DNA of 64,000 bases from Lonepinella koalarum (GTDB lineage: Bacteria; Pseudomonadota; Gammaproteobacteria; Enterobacterales; Pasteurellaceae). Below the pieces are notes generated by a model, which saw only the letters and a list, made by a program, of their open reading frames with translations, did no database searches and had not been told where the DNA came from. The stretch lies in NCBI GenBank assembly GCA_030525745.1, contig JAUNED010000005.1, positions 1 to 64,000 of the forward strand. Reading direction: 5' to 3'. The position numbers were made by a program, and so were the translations under genes. Positions 19,030 to 29,331 of this stretch are shown in pieces. Position 1 is the first letter of the stretch. Each line of letters begins with the position of its first letter.

Positions 19030-19785
19030 TTATGCCGGATTATCAATATCCTTAAATTCTACTTCCACATCATAATTTGCTACCAGCCATTCTCCTAAAG
19101 CTTTAATGCCATAACGTTCTGTAGCGTGATGGCCTGCGGCAAAAAAATGTAAACCTTGCTCACGGGCGGAATGAATGGTTTGTTCAGACACTTCGCCGGT
19201 AATAAAAGCGTCTAATCCTCGGGCTGCAGCCAAATCAATATAACCTTGTCCCCCACCGCTACAAATCCCAATAGTCTGAATAAAGTGCGGTCCATTTTCG
19301 GTACAAATTAACGGTTTACGTTGCAATACACGTTCGATGTTATCAGCAAACTGCGCAGCGGTTATCGGCTCTTGCATTTTTCCGAACATAGGAATACTGT
19401 TAGATCCATTTTCCAAAGGTTGTAAATCCACAATACCTAACAACTCAGCCAATTTCGCATTGTTGCCTAATTCAGGGTGAACATCCACAGGCAAATGATA
19501 AGCGTATAAATTAATGTTATTATTCAACAAGGCTTTAATTCGCTTACCTTTCATTCCCCGAATACAGGGATTCTCACTTTTCCAGAAATAACCATGATGC
19601 ACCAATAAAGCATCTGCCTGTTGTTGCGCCGCATATTCAATTAAAGCAAGGCTTGCTGTCACACCGGTTATAATTTTTTTAATTTCCTGTTTTCCCTCAA
19701 CCTGCAAACCGTTAGGCGCATAATCATTAATCGCCTGAGCATTTAATTTTTGATTTAAGATGCGTTCTAATTCTAAATTATTCAT
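19030..19785 (-). CDS. Nif3-like dinuclear metal-centre protein (YbgI type)
   Basis: A 251-residue Nif3/YbgI protein. Seen directly: YAPNGLQVEG, ALLVHHGYFW and AYHLPVDVHPELGNN with metal-binding His/Asp, and the C-terminal FFAAGHHATERYG. The family forms a hexameric ring with two metals per subunit; its substrate is not firmly known, although it is often labelled GTP cyclohydrolase 1 type 2. Its start overlaps the last bases of the methyltransferase gene upstream by 8 bases, so they are probably co-transcribed. A USS is inside at about 19282. Confidence 0.92.
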   Translation of the reverse strand: MNNLELERILNQKLNAQAINDYAPNGLQVEGKQEIKKIITGVTASLALIEYAAQQQADALLVHHGYFWKSENPCIRGMKGKRIKALLNNNINLYAYHLPVDVHPELGNNAKLAELLGIVDLQPLENGSNSIPMFGKMQEPITAAQFADNIERVLQRKPLICTENGPHFIQTIGICSGGGQGYIDLAAARGLDAFITGEVSEQTIHSAREQGLHFFAAGHHATERYGIKALGEWLVANYDVEVEFKDIDNPA

Positions 19786-20494
19786 AACTTTCCTCTAAAA
19801 TAGGTTGATTGCTGGAAAAAGCCTCTAGAGGCTGTAAAAACTCCGGTGTTTTTAACCGCACTTTTTGTGGATTTAAGGTCAATGGATAAGTCCGTTTTTG
19901 TGCCACAATCACGCTCAAATGAGCATTCCAAGCAGATAATTGACGCTGCTCTAAAATATCAAAATTCAGTAATTGCAGCCAATCAATCACTCGAAAAGTA
20001 CAATAATGACGAAACGGCAACGAGGGCGAATTTGCCTTATTCAATTTTCGCTTGAACAATAATCCGCTACAAGGATTAAATAATGCAATGAACAAATAGC
20101 CGTCATCAGTTAATACACGGTGCACTTCCCGTAATAATTGATGGGGATCAGCGTAAAAATTCAACGTATTTGCCAACAGACAAGCATCAATAGATTGTTG
20201 TACAAACGGCAATTCTGCCAAATCAGCCAGCAATAGCGACAACTCTTTTTTTGCCAAAAGTGCGGCCGTTTTTTCCTCAATTTCGGGTAATAATACAATT
20301 TGATGCCTCAAGGGTAAATCACAAGCAATTTCACCACTTAAACCGCCGATATTGAGAAATTGATACCCCAGAACCCGTTCATACCAAGGTGAAAAATAGT
20401 TTTTCAATTGCTCTGCATATTGACCACCTTTTTGCAATTCCTGCCAACTTTTCGGTAGAATAAAGTGACGAGATGATTTTGCATGCCAATTCAT
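19778..20494 (-). CDS. SAM-dependent methyltransferase, YafS-like
   Basis: A 238-residue class I methyltransferase. The core is visible as [13 protein letters not shown] (a divergent SAM-binding loop), [25 protein letters not shown] and [22 protein letters not shown]. The C-terminal [12 protein letters not shown] and the divergent arrangement with gloB match E. coli YafS. The target is unknown. The ATG is only 13 bases from the divergent gloB ATG, so each promoter must lie in the other gene. USSs occur near 19860 and 20257. Confidence 0.85.
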   Translation of the reverse strand: MNWHAKSSRHFILPKSWQELQKGGQYAEQLKNYFSPWYERVLGYQFLNIGGLSGEIACDLPLRHQIVLLPEIEEKTAALLAKKELSLLLADLAELPFVQQSIDACLLANTLNFYADPHQLLREVHRVLTDDGYLFIALFNPCSGLLFKRKLNKANSPSLPFRHYCTFRVIDWLQLLNFDILEQRQLSAWNAHLSVIVAQKRTYPLTLNPQKVRLKTPEFLQPLEAFSSNQPILEESYE

Positions 20495-20507
20495 AGGAGA
20501 AACCCCA

Positions 20508-21206
20508 ATGTTAATTTCACTGCCTGCACTTAAAGATAACTACATTTGGCTGTATACCAAAGAAAACTTGCCCGTATTAATTGTCGATTTACCTGAAACA
20601 ACACGCCTCTTTACTTATTTAACGGAAAAACAACTTCAACCGGAAGCGGTTCTGATTACGCATAATCACAATGATCATATTGCCGGTATTGCCGAATTTA
20701 AAAAAGCTTACCCCAATGTGCCTATTTATGGCCCAAGCGAATGTGCCAAGGTAGTGGATCATATCATCAATGAAGGGCTATTTCACACCGCTCATTATCA
20801 AATTGAAGTACTTCCGAGTGGTGGGCATACAGCTAATCATATCAGTTATGTGGTAGATAATCACCTTTTCTGTGGCGACACCTTATTTTCCGCCGGTTGT
20901 GGACGTGTTTTCAGCGGTGATTATGCCCAAATGTTTGCCTCTATTCAACGTTTAAACCAACTACCTGATGATACTCTGCTTTGTGCCGGACACGAATATA
21001 CCCTGTCGAATTTAGCTTTTGCAGAAAGCGTGATAAGCGATAAAAGTGCGGTCAAAAATCACCTTGTTTTAGTGGAAAAACTGCGTGCCGAAGGAAAAAC
21101 CAGCATGCCAACCACTTTAGCATTGGAACGACAAATTAATCCTTTTTTACAAGCAGATACATTAGTGCAATTTACAGCATTGCGAAAAGCCAAAGACAAC
21201 TTTTAA
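20508..21206 (+). CDS. gloB: Hydroxyacylglutathione hydrolase (glyoxalase II)
   Basis: A 232-residue metallo-beta-lactamase-fold enzyme that hydrolyses S-lactoylglutathione in methylglyoxal detoxification. The metal site [10 protein letters not shown] is at 51-60; further ligands are in [20 protein letters not shown] and AGHEYT. AGGAG lies 8 bases before the ATG, inside the 13-base spacer to yafS. A USS lies inside at about 21043. Confidence 0.95.
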   Translation: MLISLPALKDNYIWLYTKENLPVLIVDLPETTRLFTYLTEKQLQPEAVLITHNHNDHIAGIAEFKKAYPNVPIYGPSECAKVVDHIINEGLFHTAHYQIEVLPSGGHTANHISYVVDNHLFCGDTLFSAGCGRVFSGDYAQMFASIQRLNQLPDDTLLCAGHEYTLSNLAFAESVISDKSAVKNHLVLVEKLRAEGKTSMPTTLALERQINPFLQADTLVQFTALRKAKDNF

Positions 21207-21224
21207 ACAAACAACTTGTCCGCT

Positions 21225-21253
21225 TTGTAATTCAATAGAATTTGGCTTATACT
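21225..21253 (+). promoter_or_regulatory. Sigma-70 promoter of fabI
   Basis: TTGTAA (21225-21230), 17-base spacer, TATACT (21248-21253), about 40 bases before the fabI ATG. Confidence 0.55.
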
Positions 21254-21293
21254 ATGCGAGATTTTTCACCCTTATCAGAATGAGGATTTTTAA

Positions 21294-22082
21294 ATGGGTA
21301 TTTTAACCGGAAAACGAATTTTAGTAACAGGTTTAGCAAGCAATCGCTCTATTGCATACGGTATTGCTGCTGCGATGAAAGCACAGGGTGCTGAATTGGC
21401 ATTCACTTATTTGAACGATAAATTACAACCTCGTGTTGAAGAATTTGCCAAAGAATTTGGTTCTGACATCGTATTGCCATTAGACGTTGCTACCGATGAA
21501 AGTATTCAAAATTGCTTTGCCGAATTAAGCAAACATTGGGAAAAATTTGACGGCTTTGTTCATGCTATTGCATTCGCACCGGGCGATCAATTAGACGGTG
21601 ACTACGTTAATGCAGCAACCCGTGAAGGTTATCGTATCGCACATGACATCAGTGCATACAGTTTTGTAGCAATGGCTCAAGCAGCTCGTCCGTTCTTAAA
21701 TCCAAATGCAGGTTTATTAACCTTAACCTATTTAGGTGCTGAACGTGCCATTCCAAACTACAATGTAATGTGTTTAGCCAAAGCTTCATTAGAAGCAGCA
21801 ACTCGTGTAATGGCTGCGGATTTAGGTAAAGACGGCATTCGTGTGAATGCAATTTCTGCCGGCCCAATCCGTACTTTAGCGGCTTCAGGTATCAAAAACT
21901 TCAAAAAAATGTTGGCTGCTTTCGAGAAAACAGCTCCATTAGGCCGCACTGTTACCATTGAAGATGTAGGTAATTCAGCCGCATTTTTATGTTCTGATTT
22001 AGCTTCAGGTGTGACCGGTGAAGTATTGCACGTTGATGCCGGTTTTAGCATCACCGCTATGGGCGAATTAGGTGAAGAATAA
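21294..22082 (+). CDS. fabI: Enoyl-ACP reductase (NADH) FabI
   Basis: A 262-residue short-chain dehydrogenase-fold enzyme that makes the last reduction of each fatty acid elongation cycle and is the triclosan target. Seen directly: the cofactor loop [13 protein letters not shown], the [13 protein letters not shown] loop, and the catalytic Tyr-x6-Lys pair in [14 protein letters not shown]. Length equals E. coli FabI (262). GAGG precedes the ATG. Confidence 0.98.
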   Translation: MGILTGKRILVTGLASNRSIAYGIAAAMKAQGAELAFTYLNDKLQPRVEEFAKEFGSDIVLPLDVATDESIQNCFAELSKHWEKFDGFVHAIAFAPGDQLDGDYVNAATREGYRIAHDISAYSFVAMAQAARPFLNPNAGLLTLTYLGAERAIPNYNVMCLAKASLEAATRVMAADLGKDGIRVNAISAGPIRTLAASGIKNFKKMLAAFEKTAPLGRTVTIEDVGNSAAFLCSDLASGVTGEVLHVDAGFSITAMGELGEE

Positions 22083-22100
22083 TTTCTAACTGATTTTCAT

Positions 22101-22131
22101 AATGGTACAGGTTTTGCCTGTACCATTTTTT
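22101..22131 (+). terminator. Terminator after fabI
   Basis: AATGGTACAGG (22101-22111), a short loop, CCTGTACCATT (22117-22127), then TTTT. Confidence 0.85.
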
Positions 22132-22154
22132 ATTTATTATCAAAGTAACAAAAT

Positions 22155-24131
22155 ATGTTTCAAAATAATCCATTACTTTCTCAACTTAAACAACAAATCC
22201 GAGACGCCAAACAAAAAGTAGAAGGCATAGTTAAAGCCACAGATAAAGCATACGGTTTTTTAGAAACCGACAAAGAAACTTTTTTCATCGCCCCACCTGA
22301 AATGAAAAAAGTGATGCATGGAGATAAAGTAAAAGCCATTATTGAAGAAACTGACGGCAAAAAAAATGCTGTACCCGAAGAGCTTATCACTCCAATGCTA
22401 ACCCGTTTTATCGCAAAAGTGCGGTTCAATAAAGATAAGAAATTACAAGTCTTAGTAGATCACCCTAATATCAATCAGCCTATAGGGGCCTCTCAGCATA
22501 AACAGGTCATACAAGAACTCAAAGAAGGTGATTGGGTTGTGGCGACGCTAAAAACACACCCTTTGCGTGATGATCGTTTTTTTTATGTACAAATTGTAGA
22601 ATTCATTTGTTCCGCAGAAGATCAATTTGCTCCTTGGTGGGTCACTTTGGCCCGCCATGAGCAATCTCGTTATCCTGTTCAAGGACAAGAAAATTATCCT
22701 ATGTTGGATAGCCAAACTCGCGAAGATTTGACCGCACTTCACTTCGTCACTATCGACAGTGCCAGTACACAAGATATGGACGATGCACTGTATATCGAGC
22801 CGATCAAAGAAGATAATATTCAAAACGGCTGGAAACTCGTTGTGGCTATTGCGGATCCAACTGCTTATATTGACGAAAATTCACAAATTGAAAAAGACGC
22901 TCGCCAGCGTTGTTTTACCAATTATTTACCGGGTTTTAATATTCCGATGCTGCCTCGTGAATTATCTGACGCACTTTGCTCATTAATGCCAAATGAAATT
23001 CGCCCTGCACTGGTTTGCTACATTGAAACCGATTTACAAGGACAAATTATCAATAAACCTTATTTCGTTTCAGCCCATGTACAATCAAAAGCCAAATTAA
23101 TCTATAACAATGTGTCTGATTATTTAGATAAGGTGGAAAATGCATGGCAGCCGGAGAACAGCGAAATTGCTGAGCAAATCAATCAATTACACCAATTTGC
23201 CTTAGCCCGAATTCAATGGCGAAAAAAACACGGCTTATTATTTAAAGAAAAACCGGATTACAGTTTTGTTTTAAAAGAAAATGGTGAAATAGCCGAAATT
23301 AAAGCAGAACACCGTCGAATCGCCAATCAAATGATTGAAGAATCCATGATTATTGCCAATATTGCCTGTGCAGAATACTTATCAGAAAAAGCCCAAACAG
23401 GTATTTTTAACACACATATAGGGTTTGATAAAAAATTCTTGGCAAACGCCCAGCAATTTTTAATGGCGAGTTTAGCAACAGAAGAAAACCAAGCAGAATT
23501 AGCCGAACGCTATTCAATGGAAAATTTAGCAACTTTAGCCGGTTATTGCCAAATGCGGCATGATATTGAGTCGATTGAAGGCGATTATTTAGAACTTCGC
23601 TTACGTCGCTTCTTGACTTTCGCCGAATTTAAGTCTGAATTAGCACCGCATTTTGGCTTAGGCTTGGCCGGCTATGCCACATGGACATCGCCAATCCGTA
23701 AATATTCGGATATGGTCAATCACCGCTTAATCAAGGCCACCTTGAACGAGCAAAAATATGAAAAACCGAGCGATGAGGTTTTGTCACGCTTACAAGAAGC
23801 CCGCCGACAAAATCGCTTGGTTGAGCGTGATATTGCCGATTGGTTATATTGTCGCTATTTAGCAAAACAAGTGGAAAACCGACCGCACTTTCAAGCAGAA
23901 ATCCAAGATTGTATACGTGGTGGATTGCGGGTTCAATTGTTGGAAAATGGCGCAAGTGTTTTTATTCCTGCTTCTACTATTTACCCAAACAAAGAGGAAA
24001 TTCAGGTGAATAATGATGAAATCGCCTTATATATTAACGGTGAACGTAAATATAAAATCGGTGATGTAGTCAATATTGAATTGACCGAAGCCAAAGAAGA
24101 AACCCGTAGCCTGATCGGGCAGTTGATTTAA
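22155..24131 (+). CDS. rnb: Exoribonuclease II
   Basis: A 658-residue 3'-5' RNA exonuclease. Two N-terminal cold-shock domains are followed by the RNB domain, with SASTQDMDDALYI and ATPTAYIDENS-like metal-site segments (here VAIADPTAYID), ELSDALCSLMPNEIRPALV and the TSPIRKYSDMVNHR motif, and a C-terminal S1 domain (CIRGGLRVQLLENGASVFIP). Order fabI-rnb is shared with other gammaproteobacteria. USSs are inside at about 22416 and 22730. Confidence 0.96.
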   Translation: MFQNNPLLSQLKQQIRDAKQKVEGIVKATDKAYGFLETDKETFFIAPPEMKKVMHGDKVKAIIEETDGKKNAVPEELITPMLTRFIAKVRFNKDKKLQVLVDHPNINQPIGASQHKQVIQELKEGDWVVATLKTHPLRDDRFFYVQIVEFICSAEDQFAPWWVTLARHEQSRYPVQGQENYPMLDSQTREDLTALHFVTIDSASTQDMDDALYIEPIKEDNIQNGWKLVVAIADPTAYIDENSQIEKDARQRCFTNYLPGFNIPMLPRELSDALCSLMPNEIRPALVCYIETDLQGQIINKPYFVSAHVQSKAKLIYNNVSDYLDKVENAWQPENSEIAEQINQLHQFALARIQWRKKHGLLFKEKPDYSFVLKENGEIAEIKAEHRRIANQMIEESMIIANIACAEYLSEKAQTGIFNTHIGFDKKFLANAQQFLMASLATEENQAELAERYSMENLATLAGYCQMRHDIESIEGDYLELRLRRFLTFAEFKSELAPHFGLGLAGYATWTSPIRKYSDMVNHRLIKATLNEQKYEKPSDEVLSRLQEARRQNRLVERDIADWLYCRYLAKQVENRPHFQAEIQDCIRGGLRVQLLENGASVFIPASTIYPNKEEIQVNNDEIALYINGERKYKIGDVVNIELTEAKEETRSLIGQLI

Positions 24132-24185
24132 TTGAAAATGCTCAATATCATATTGAGTCATGTTATTTTAGTTTGTGGGGAATTT

Positions 24186-24533
24186 ATGTCATCTTTAGTT
24201 ACATTGCATATTATTAGTGCATTTTTAAGCCTATTTCTGCTACTCATACGAGGTTCAATGCAATTCGGCGGAAAAAATTGGCGGGCTATAAAACTACTCA
24301 AAATCTTACCGCACCTAAGTGATACATTGTTAATTGTCACAGGTATTAGTTTGATAGTGATGCTTAAAATCAGATTTCCAATGTGGCTCTTGGCAAAAAT
24401 TGGCTTACTAATTTTTTATATTATTTTTTCAGCCAAATTTTTTAGCCGAAAAGCAATAGAGAAAAAAAACATCCATCTCATATTTGCTTCAAGTGCTTTA
24501 ATTGGAGCAATATTAATTGGATATTTGAATTAA
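24186..24533 (+). CDS. SirB-like small membrane protein
   Basis: A 115-residue protein with about four hydrophobic helices (LVTLHIISAFLSLFLLLIRG; TLLIVTGISLIVML; WLLAKIGLLIFYIIFSA; LIFASSALIGAILIGYL). The RG and KI-type loops and size match SirB/YchQ membrane proteins, whose function is unclear. I prefer the ATG at 24186, preceded by TGTGGGG, over upstream starts at 24132 and 24138 that lack a good site. It follows rnb on the same strand, with no promoter evident. Confidence 0.7.
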   Translation: MSSLVTLHIISAFLSLFLLLIRGSMQFGGKNWRAIKLLKILPHLSDTLLIVTGISLIVMLKIRFPMWLLAKIGLLIFYIIFSAKFFSRKAIEKKNIHLIFASSALIGAILIGYLN

Positions 24534-24538
24534 TATAT

Positions 24539-24565
24539 AAAAAGATCGCTATTGGCGATCTTTTT
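24539..24565. terminator. Bidirectional terminator between the SirB-like gene and yciH
   Basis: AAAAAGATCGC (24539-24549), loop TATTG, GCGATCTTTTT (24555-24565). Confidence 0.8.
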
Positions 24566-24568
24566 CTT

Positions 24569-24883
24569 TTATCCTCCGGCTAATTTCACCTTAAATCCTT
24601 TCTGTTCTAGTAATTGTTTCAGTAAATCTCGTTTATCGCCTTGAATTTCAATGTTTCCCTCTTTTATAGCCCCTCCACAACCGCAACGTTTTTTCAATTC
24701 AGCTGCCAGTTTTTTCAGTTCTTCCTCGGGCAAATCCAATCCGATAATCAAGGATACACCAGCCCCTTTTCTTCCACTGGTTTGTTTTTGGATACGAACA
24801 ATTCCATCGCCTTTAGGGCGTTGGATTTCAACCTTTGGCGGAGTTATCCGCCCAAATTCGGTAGAATAAACAAGATCATTCAT
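24569..24883 (-). CDS. yciH: SUI1/eIF1-family protein YciH
   Basis: A 104-residue protein with the eIF1/SUI1 fold (VRIQKQTSGRKGAGVSLIIG, LKKRCGCGGAIKEGNIEIQG). Bacterial YciH can influence start-codon choice but is not a core initiation factor. It follows pyrF on the minus strand, as in Haemophilus and E. coli. A USS covers the region just upstream of the ATG (about 24887). Confidence 0.93.
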   Translation of the reverse strand: MNDLVYSTEFGRITPPKVEIQRPKGDGIVRIQKQTSGRKGAGVSLIIGLDLPEEELKKLAAELKKRCGCGGAIKEGNIEIQGDKRDLLKQLLEQKGFKVKLAGG

Positions 24884-24910
24884 AACAGTGCGGTCAGTTT
24901 TTTAGTTTTA

Positions 24911-25609
24911 TTAAACATTGGCTAAGGAAGCATTTATGCTACGCAATACTTCTGCCGGATTATCTGCTTGGGTAATCGGACGACCAATTACCAAATAATC
25001 CGAACCGGATTTTACAGCTGCTGCCGGCGTCATTACTCGACGCTGATCACCAAAATCAGCGCCCACCGGACGAATTCCCGGAGTGACTAACTTGAAATCA
25101 GCTCCTAAATGCTGACGTAGCATATCCACTTCTTGAGGAGAACAAACAACTCCATCCAAACCCGCACGCTGAGTTAAATGAGCCAAGCGAATCACTTGCT
25201 CTAACGGAGAAGCATTAATACCGATTTGTAATAAATCCAGATCTTCCATACTGGTAAGAACCGTCACCCCAATTAAAAGTGGTGCCTCTTTGCCGTATGG
25301 TTCAAGAATTTTCTTTGCCTCTTCCATCATACGCAAACCACCACTGGCATGTAAATCCACCATCCAAACACCTAAATCTGCGGCAGAACGCACCGCTCTT
25401 GCTACGGTATTAGGAATATCATGAAACTTCAAATCCAAAAATACATCAAATTGGCGCTGATGTAATTGTTTAACAAATTGAGTTCCCAATGTCGTAAACA
25501 TTTCTTTCCCTACTTTTAAACGGCATAGGCTTGGATCAATCTGATCGACCAAATTGAGCGCTTCCGCTTCCGTTTCATAGTCAAGGGCAACAATCACTTT
25601 ATTATTCAT
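24911..25609 (-). CDS. pyrF: Orotidine 5'-phosphate decarboxylase
   Basis: A 232-residue TIM-barrel enzyme that makes UMP, the last step of pyrimidine synthesis. Seen directly: [14 protein letters not shown], the catalytic [19 protein letters not shown] and [18 protein letters not shown] precedes the ATG. It lies between lapB and yciH on one strand. Confidence 0.97.
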   Translation of the reverse strand: MNNKVIVALDYETEAEALNLVDQIDPSLCRLKVGKEMFTTLGTQFVKQLHQRQFDVFLDLKFHDIPNTVARAVRSAADLGVWMVDLHASGGLRMMEEAKKILEPYGKEAPLLIGVTVLTSMEDLDLLQIGINASPLEQVIRLAHLTQRAGLDGVVCSPQEVDMLRQHLGADFKLVTPGIRPVGADFGDQRRVMTPAAAVKSGSDYLVIGRPITQADNPAEVLRSINASLANV

Positions 25610-25633
25610 TTTATCGTTCCTTTAAAATTAATT

Positions 25634-26818
25634 TTATTGATCTTCTGTACCACGAATCGGCTTCACACTTTGCCAATGGCGACAGGATGGACAATTCCAA
25701 ATAAGTTTATTACTTTGATATCCACAATGAATACAACGGTATTTAAACGCCTGTTTAATCCGTTCACCCACCATTTTATGTAATAACATAAGACTTTCTT
25801 TCGCTTGCCCAGGTTCAGCCTCTGCTATTTGATATTGGATAAAACGGTGAAATAAAAATAAGCTTGGGTTTTGGCTGAGTTGTTGGTAAATTTTATTTTG
25901 TGCTGCAGAAATACTGTCTTTTTCAGCAATTAATTCAGCCAAGGCTAAATCTACCGCACTGTTTTTATGAGATTTAGCCGCTTTAATCAAAAACAGCTCA
26001 AAATTCTCACTCTGAAACGAGCATTGATAAGATTGTTTCAATAAAGGCAAAGCTTCATTAATATAATCAGGATCTTGATTTAAGACATTTTCCAGTAAAA
26101 TAATGGCCTTTTCATACTCTTTTTTTTCAACCAACAACTCAGCCAACAATAAAGAAGCCCGCACACAACTTGGCGATATATCCAAGGCCTGTTGCAACCA
26201 TTTTTGCTTTTCTTGGTGATCTGTTAATGTTTTGGCTAATTCACAATAATACTGTGCTAGCGCTATATTATCTGTTTGTGGCGAAATTTTGGCCAATTTT
26301 TCTGCCACATTAATGGCCTTTTTCCATTCTTTGGTTTTCTGATAAATCAACGCAAGTTGTTGCAAGGCATTTTCCGCAAAATGTGGCTCATCAACAAGCA
26401 GAATATACAAATTTTCTGCGCGATCATAAAAACCCACCGACATAAAATCCTTAGCAAGTTGTTGTTTGGCTAATAATTTTTGCTCAAAACTATAATTTGG
26501 ACTACGAACTAAATTTTGGTGAATGCGTAATGCCCGATCAACCTCACCTCGAGAACGGAATAAATTGCCTAAGGTAAGCTCTGCTTCAAATTGGGAATGT
26601 TGTTCTATATGGTTCTCAGTTTCCTGTTTTTCCAACATAGCTAAAAACAGATCCACCGCTTTTTCCGTCTGATTAGATAAAAGCAAGTTCATTCCCGCCA
26701 CATAATCACGAGAAAGCTTATTACTGATTTCTTCCTGATCTTTTTTCGCATTGCGATACCCCATATACCAGCCATAAGCAGCAGCAATAGGTAATAATAG
26801 GAAGAGTAATTCAATCAT
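25634..26818 (-). CDS. lapB: LPS assembly protein LapB (YciM)
   Basis: A 394-residue inner-membrane protein that adapts FtsH to LpxC and so sets lipopolysaccharide output. An N-terminal membrane helix (MIELLFLLLPIAAAYGWYMGY) is followed by nine or so TPR-like repeats and a C-terminal rubredoxin-like metal site (CIHCGYQSNKLIWNCPSC). Its start shares one base with the lapA stop (TAATG). Confidence 0.95.
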   Translation of the reverse strand: MIELLFLLLPIAAAYGWYMGYRNAKKDQEEISNKLSRDYVAGMNLLLSNQTEKAVDLFLAMLEKQETENHIEQHSQFEAELTLGNLFRSRGEVDRALRIHQNLVRSPNYSFEQKLLAKQQLAKDFMSVGFYDRAENLYILLVDEPHFAENALQQLALIYQKTKEWKKAINVAEKLAKISPQTDNIALAQYYCELAKTLTDHQEKQKWLQQALDISPSCVRASLLLAELLVEKKEYEKAIILLENVLNQDPDYINEALPLLKQSYQCSFQSENFELFLIKAAKSHKNSAVDLALAELIAEKDSISAAQNKIYQQLSQNPSLFLFHRFIQYQIAEAEPGQAKESLMLLHKMVGERIKQAFKYRCIHCGYQSNKLIWNCPSCRHWQSVKPIRGTEDQ

Positions 26819-27114
26819 TATTGAACCTTATCTCTGGTAGAGGTAAGTTCTGCAATTTGCTGAGTTTGACGCTTAATTTGACGACTTAATGCCATATTTT
26901 TTAATTTTAGTTTTAAACAAAAAATGGCGCTAATCAACCACCCCAAAATTAAGCCAAAACCAAATAAAATAGCGACCAATGTAGAAAGTTTAAGTTCATT
27001 TTGGGCAACCATATAATTGAATGTAATCACTTGATCATTATTTGCCCCAATAGTAACCGCAACCAATGAAATCATTATTGCAATCACAATCACGAGAATA
27101 TATTTAATCATCAC
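26818..27114 (-). CDS. lapA: LPS assembly protein LapA (YciS)
   Basis: A 98-residue protein with two membrane helices (YILVIVIAIMISLVAVTIG and LVAILFGFGLILGWLISAIF) joined by a short periplasmic loop, and a C-terminal cytosolic coiled coil. It works with LapB and is translationally linked to it. Confidence 0.92.
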   Translation of the reverse strand: MMIKYILVIVIAIMISLVAVTIGANNDQVITFNYMVAQNELKLSTLVAILFGFGLILGWLISAIFCLKLKLKNMALSRQIKRQTQQIAELTSTRDKVQ

Positions 27115-27151
27115 TCCCCCTAAAAATTATTATGCCTAAATCTAATAGAAA

Positions 27152-27173
27152 AAACGACACCGCAGTGCCGTTT
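27152..27173 (-). terminator. Terminator after ihfB
   Basis: On the minus strand AAACGGCAC, loop TGCG, GTGTCGTTT, with one U-G pair, followed by a T run (27152 downward). Confidence 0.65.
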
Positions 27174-27188
27174 CATTACTTAAATAAA

Positions 27189-27473
27189 TTATGAAGTGTA
27201 ATCAACACGCTCTTTTAATTCTTTCCCAGCTTTAAAATGAGGTACAGATTTTGGTTCTAATTGCACTTTTTCACCGGTTTTCGGATTACGCCCTAAACGA
27301 GACTGACGGTAATGTAAGGAAAAGCTACCAAAACCACGGATTTCAATACGTTTTCCTTTTTCTAAACTAATAGATAAATGTTCTAAAATTTCTTTTATCG
27401 CATCTTCAACAATTTTTGGTGAAATAGTTGGGTTTTGTTGAATTAAGGCTTCGATCAATTCTGATTTTGTCAT
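27189..27473 (-). CDS. ihfB: Integration host factor subunit beta
   Basis: A 94-residue HU/IHF-family DNA-bending protein. The conserved [22 protein letters not shown] arm region and the [15 protein letters not shown] start identify the beta subunit. It follows rpsA on the minus strand, as in E. coli. A USS is in the upstream spacer (about 27540). Confidence 0.97.
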   Translation of the reverse strand: MTKSELIEALIQQNPTISPKIVEDAIKEILEHLSISLEKGKRIEIRGFGSFSLHYRQSRLGRNPKTGEKVQLEPKSVPHFKAGKELKERVDYTS

Positions 27474-27607
27474 AGTCGGTGATTCCTTATTTTAATTTTT
27501 CACTGTATTCAATTTCTTGAATAAAACAACGTTATTTTTCACCGCACTTTGGGCTATTAGAAGTTATTTGATGTAAAAAATAAAGTTGTTTTACTATCTA
27601 TAAAAAT

Positions 27608-27636
27608 ACATTGGCGTGCATTTTACACGCCAATGT
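27608..27636 (-). terminator. Terminator after rpsA
   Basis: ACATTGGCGTG (27608-27618) pairs with CACGCCAATGT (27626-27636). On the minus strand ATTTTTA follows. Confidence 0.75.
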
Positions 27637-27644
27637 GAAGTTTA

Positions 27645-29297
27645 TTATTCGCCTTTTGCTTGAGCAAATGCAGCTGCCATCGCATTTGGAACAACAACTT
27701 CTTCTTGCTTGCTGTTCACACTTGCAACTGCTGCCGCTTCTTCAGCTTGATCTTTTGCTTTAACAGACAAATGAACAATACGAGCTTTACGATCAACACC
27801 TGTGTATTTCGCTTCAACTACATCGCCTACAGCAACTTCATTTGTTAAATCAGCTGCGCGGATATAACCTTCAACACCACCGTCTAATTCAACTTTAGCG
27901 CCTTTGGCATCAGCTTCAACAACTTTAGCGTTTAATACTGCACCTTTTTTATTCAATGCAACGAAATTATTGAACGGATCTTCTTCTAATTGCTTAATAC
28001 CTAAAGAAATACGCTCTTTCGCTGAATCAACTTGTAAAACTACTGCTGAAACTTCATCACCTTTTTTGAATTGACGAACAGCTTCTTCACCTTGAATATT
28101 CCAAGAAATATCAGATAAGTGAACTAAACCGTCGATACCGCCTTCAAGACCAATGAAGATACCAAAATCAGTAATAGATTTGATTTTACCAGTAACTTTG
28201 TCACCTTTATTATGCGTTTCAGCAAATTGTAACCAAGGGTTTGCTTTACATTGTTTTAAACCTAAAGAAATACGACGACGTTCTTCGTCAATTTCTAATA
28301 CCATTACTTCAACAGTATCACCTAAGCTCACTACTTTAGATGGGTGGATATTTTTATTTGTCCAATCCATTTCAGAAACATGAACTAAACCTTCAACGCC
28401 ACCTAAAATTTCAACGAAACAACCGTAGTCAGTTAAATTAGTTACTTTACCACTTAATTTACTACCAACAGGGTGGTTTTCAGCAATTGCTGCCCAAGGA
28501 TCTTGACCTAATTGTTTTAAGCCTAAAGAAACACGAGATTTATCTTTGTCGAATTTTAATACTTTAACAGTAATTTCATCACCAACATTCACTACTTCGC
28601 TTGGGTGTTTAACACGTTTCCAAGCCATATCAGTGATATGTAATAAACCATCAACGCCACCTAAATCAACGAATGCACCGTAGTCTGTTAAGTTTTTGAT
28701 TGTACCTTTAACTTCTGAACCTTCTACTAAGTTCGCTAATACTTCATCACGATCAGCACTGCTTTCAGATTCAATTACTGCACGACGAGAAACAACAACG
28801 TTATTACGTTTTTGATCTAATTTAATGACTTTTAATTCTAATTCTTTATTTAACAAGTGATCTACATCGCGTGCCGGACGAGTATCTACCAATGAACCCG
28901 GTAAGAATGCACGAACACCGTTTAACTCAACTGTTAAACCGCCTTTCACTTTACCATTAACGAAACCGATAACAGTCGCTTGTTCTTCGTATGCTTTCTC
29001 TAATTCGATCCAAGATTCATGACGAACAGCTTTTTCACGAGAAAGTTTAGTTTCACCGAAACCATCTTCCACAGCGTCTAATGCAACGTTGATCACGTCG
29101 CCGACTTTAACACCTAATTCGCCTTGAACACTTGAAAACTCTTCAACAGGAATACGAGCTTCAGATTTTAAACCTGCATCTACATATACGAAACCTTTTT
29201 CAATCGCAACAACAGTACCGTTGATGATTGAACCTAAGCGTTGAGATTCAAGGGTTTTTAATGATTCTTCAAATAGTTGAGCAAAAGATTCTGACAT
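27645..29297 (-). CDS. rpsA: 30S ribosomal protein S1
   Basis: A 550-residue protein made of six S1/OB repeats, seen as repeated motifs such as [36 protein letters not shown] and [17 protein letters not shown]. It brings mRNA to the 30S subunit. Length is near E. coli S1 (557). The cmk stop is 34 bases upstream, so the two are probably co-transcribed. Codon use is highly biased, as expected of a highly expressed gene. Confidence 0.98.
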   Translation of the reverse strand: MSESFAQLFEESLKTLESQRLGSIINGTVVAIEKGFVYVDAGLKSEARIPVEEFSSVQGELGVKVGDVINVALDAVEDGFGETKLSREKAVRHESWIELEKAYEEQATVIGFVNGKVKGGLTVELNGVRAFLPGSLVDTRPARDVDHLLNKELELKVIKLDQKRNNVVVSRRAVIESESSADRDEVLANLVEGSEVKGTIKNLTDYGAFVDLGGVDGLLHITDMAWKRVKHPSEVVNVGDEITVKVLKFDKDKSRVSLGLKQLGQDPWAAIAENHPVGSKLSGKVTNLTDYGCFVEILGGVEGLVHVSEMDWTNKNIHPSKVVSLGDTVEVMVLEIDEERRRISLGLKQCKANPWLQFAETHNKGDKVTGKIKSITDFGIFIGLEGGIDGLVHLSDISWNIQGEEAVRQFKKGDEVSAVVLQVDSAKERISLGIKQLEEDPFNNFVALNKKGAVLNAKVVEADAKGAKVELDGGVEGYIRAADLTNEVAVGDVVEAKYTGVDRKARIVHLSVKAKDQAEEAAAVASVNSKQEEVVVPNAMAAAFAQAKGE

Positions 29298-29331
29298 AAT
29301 TAATCTTCTTTAAAATGTTAATAACATCCAC

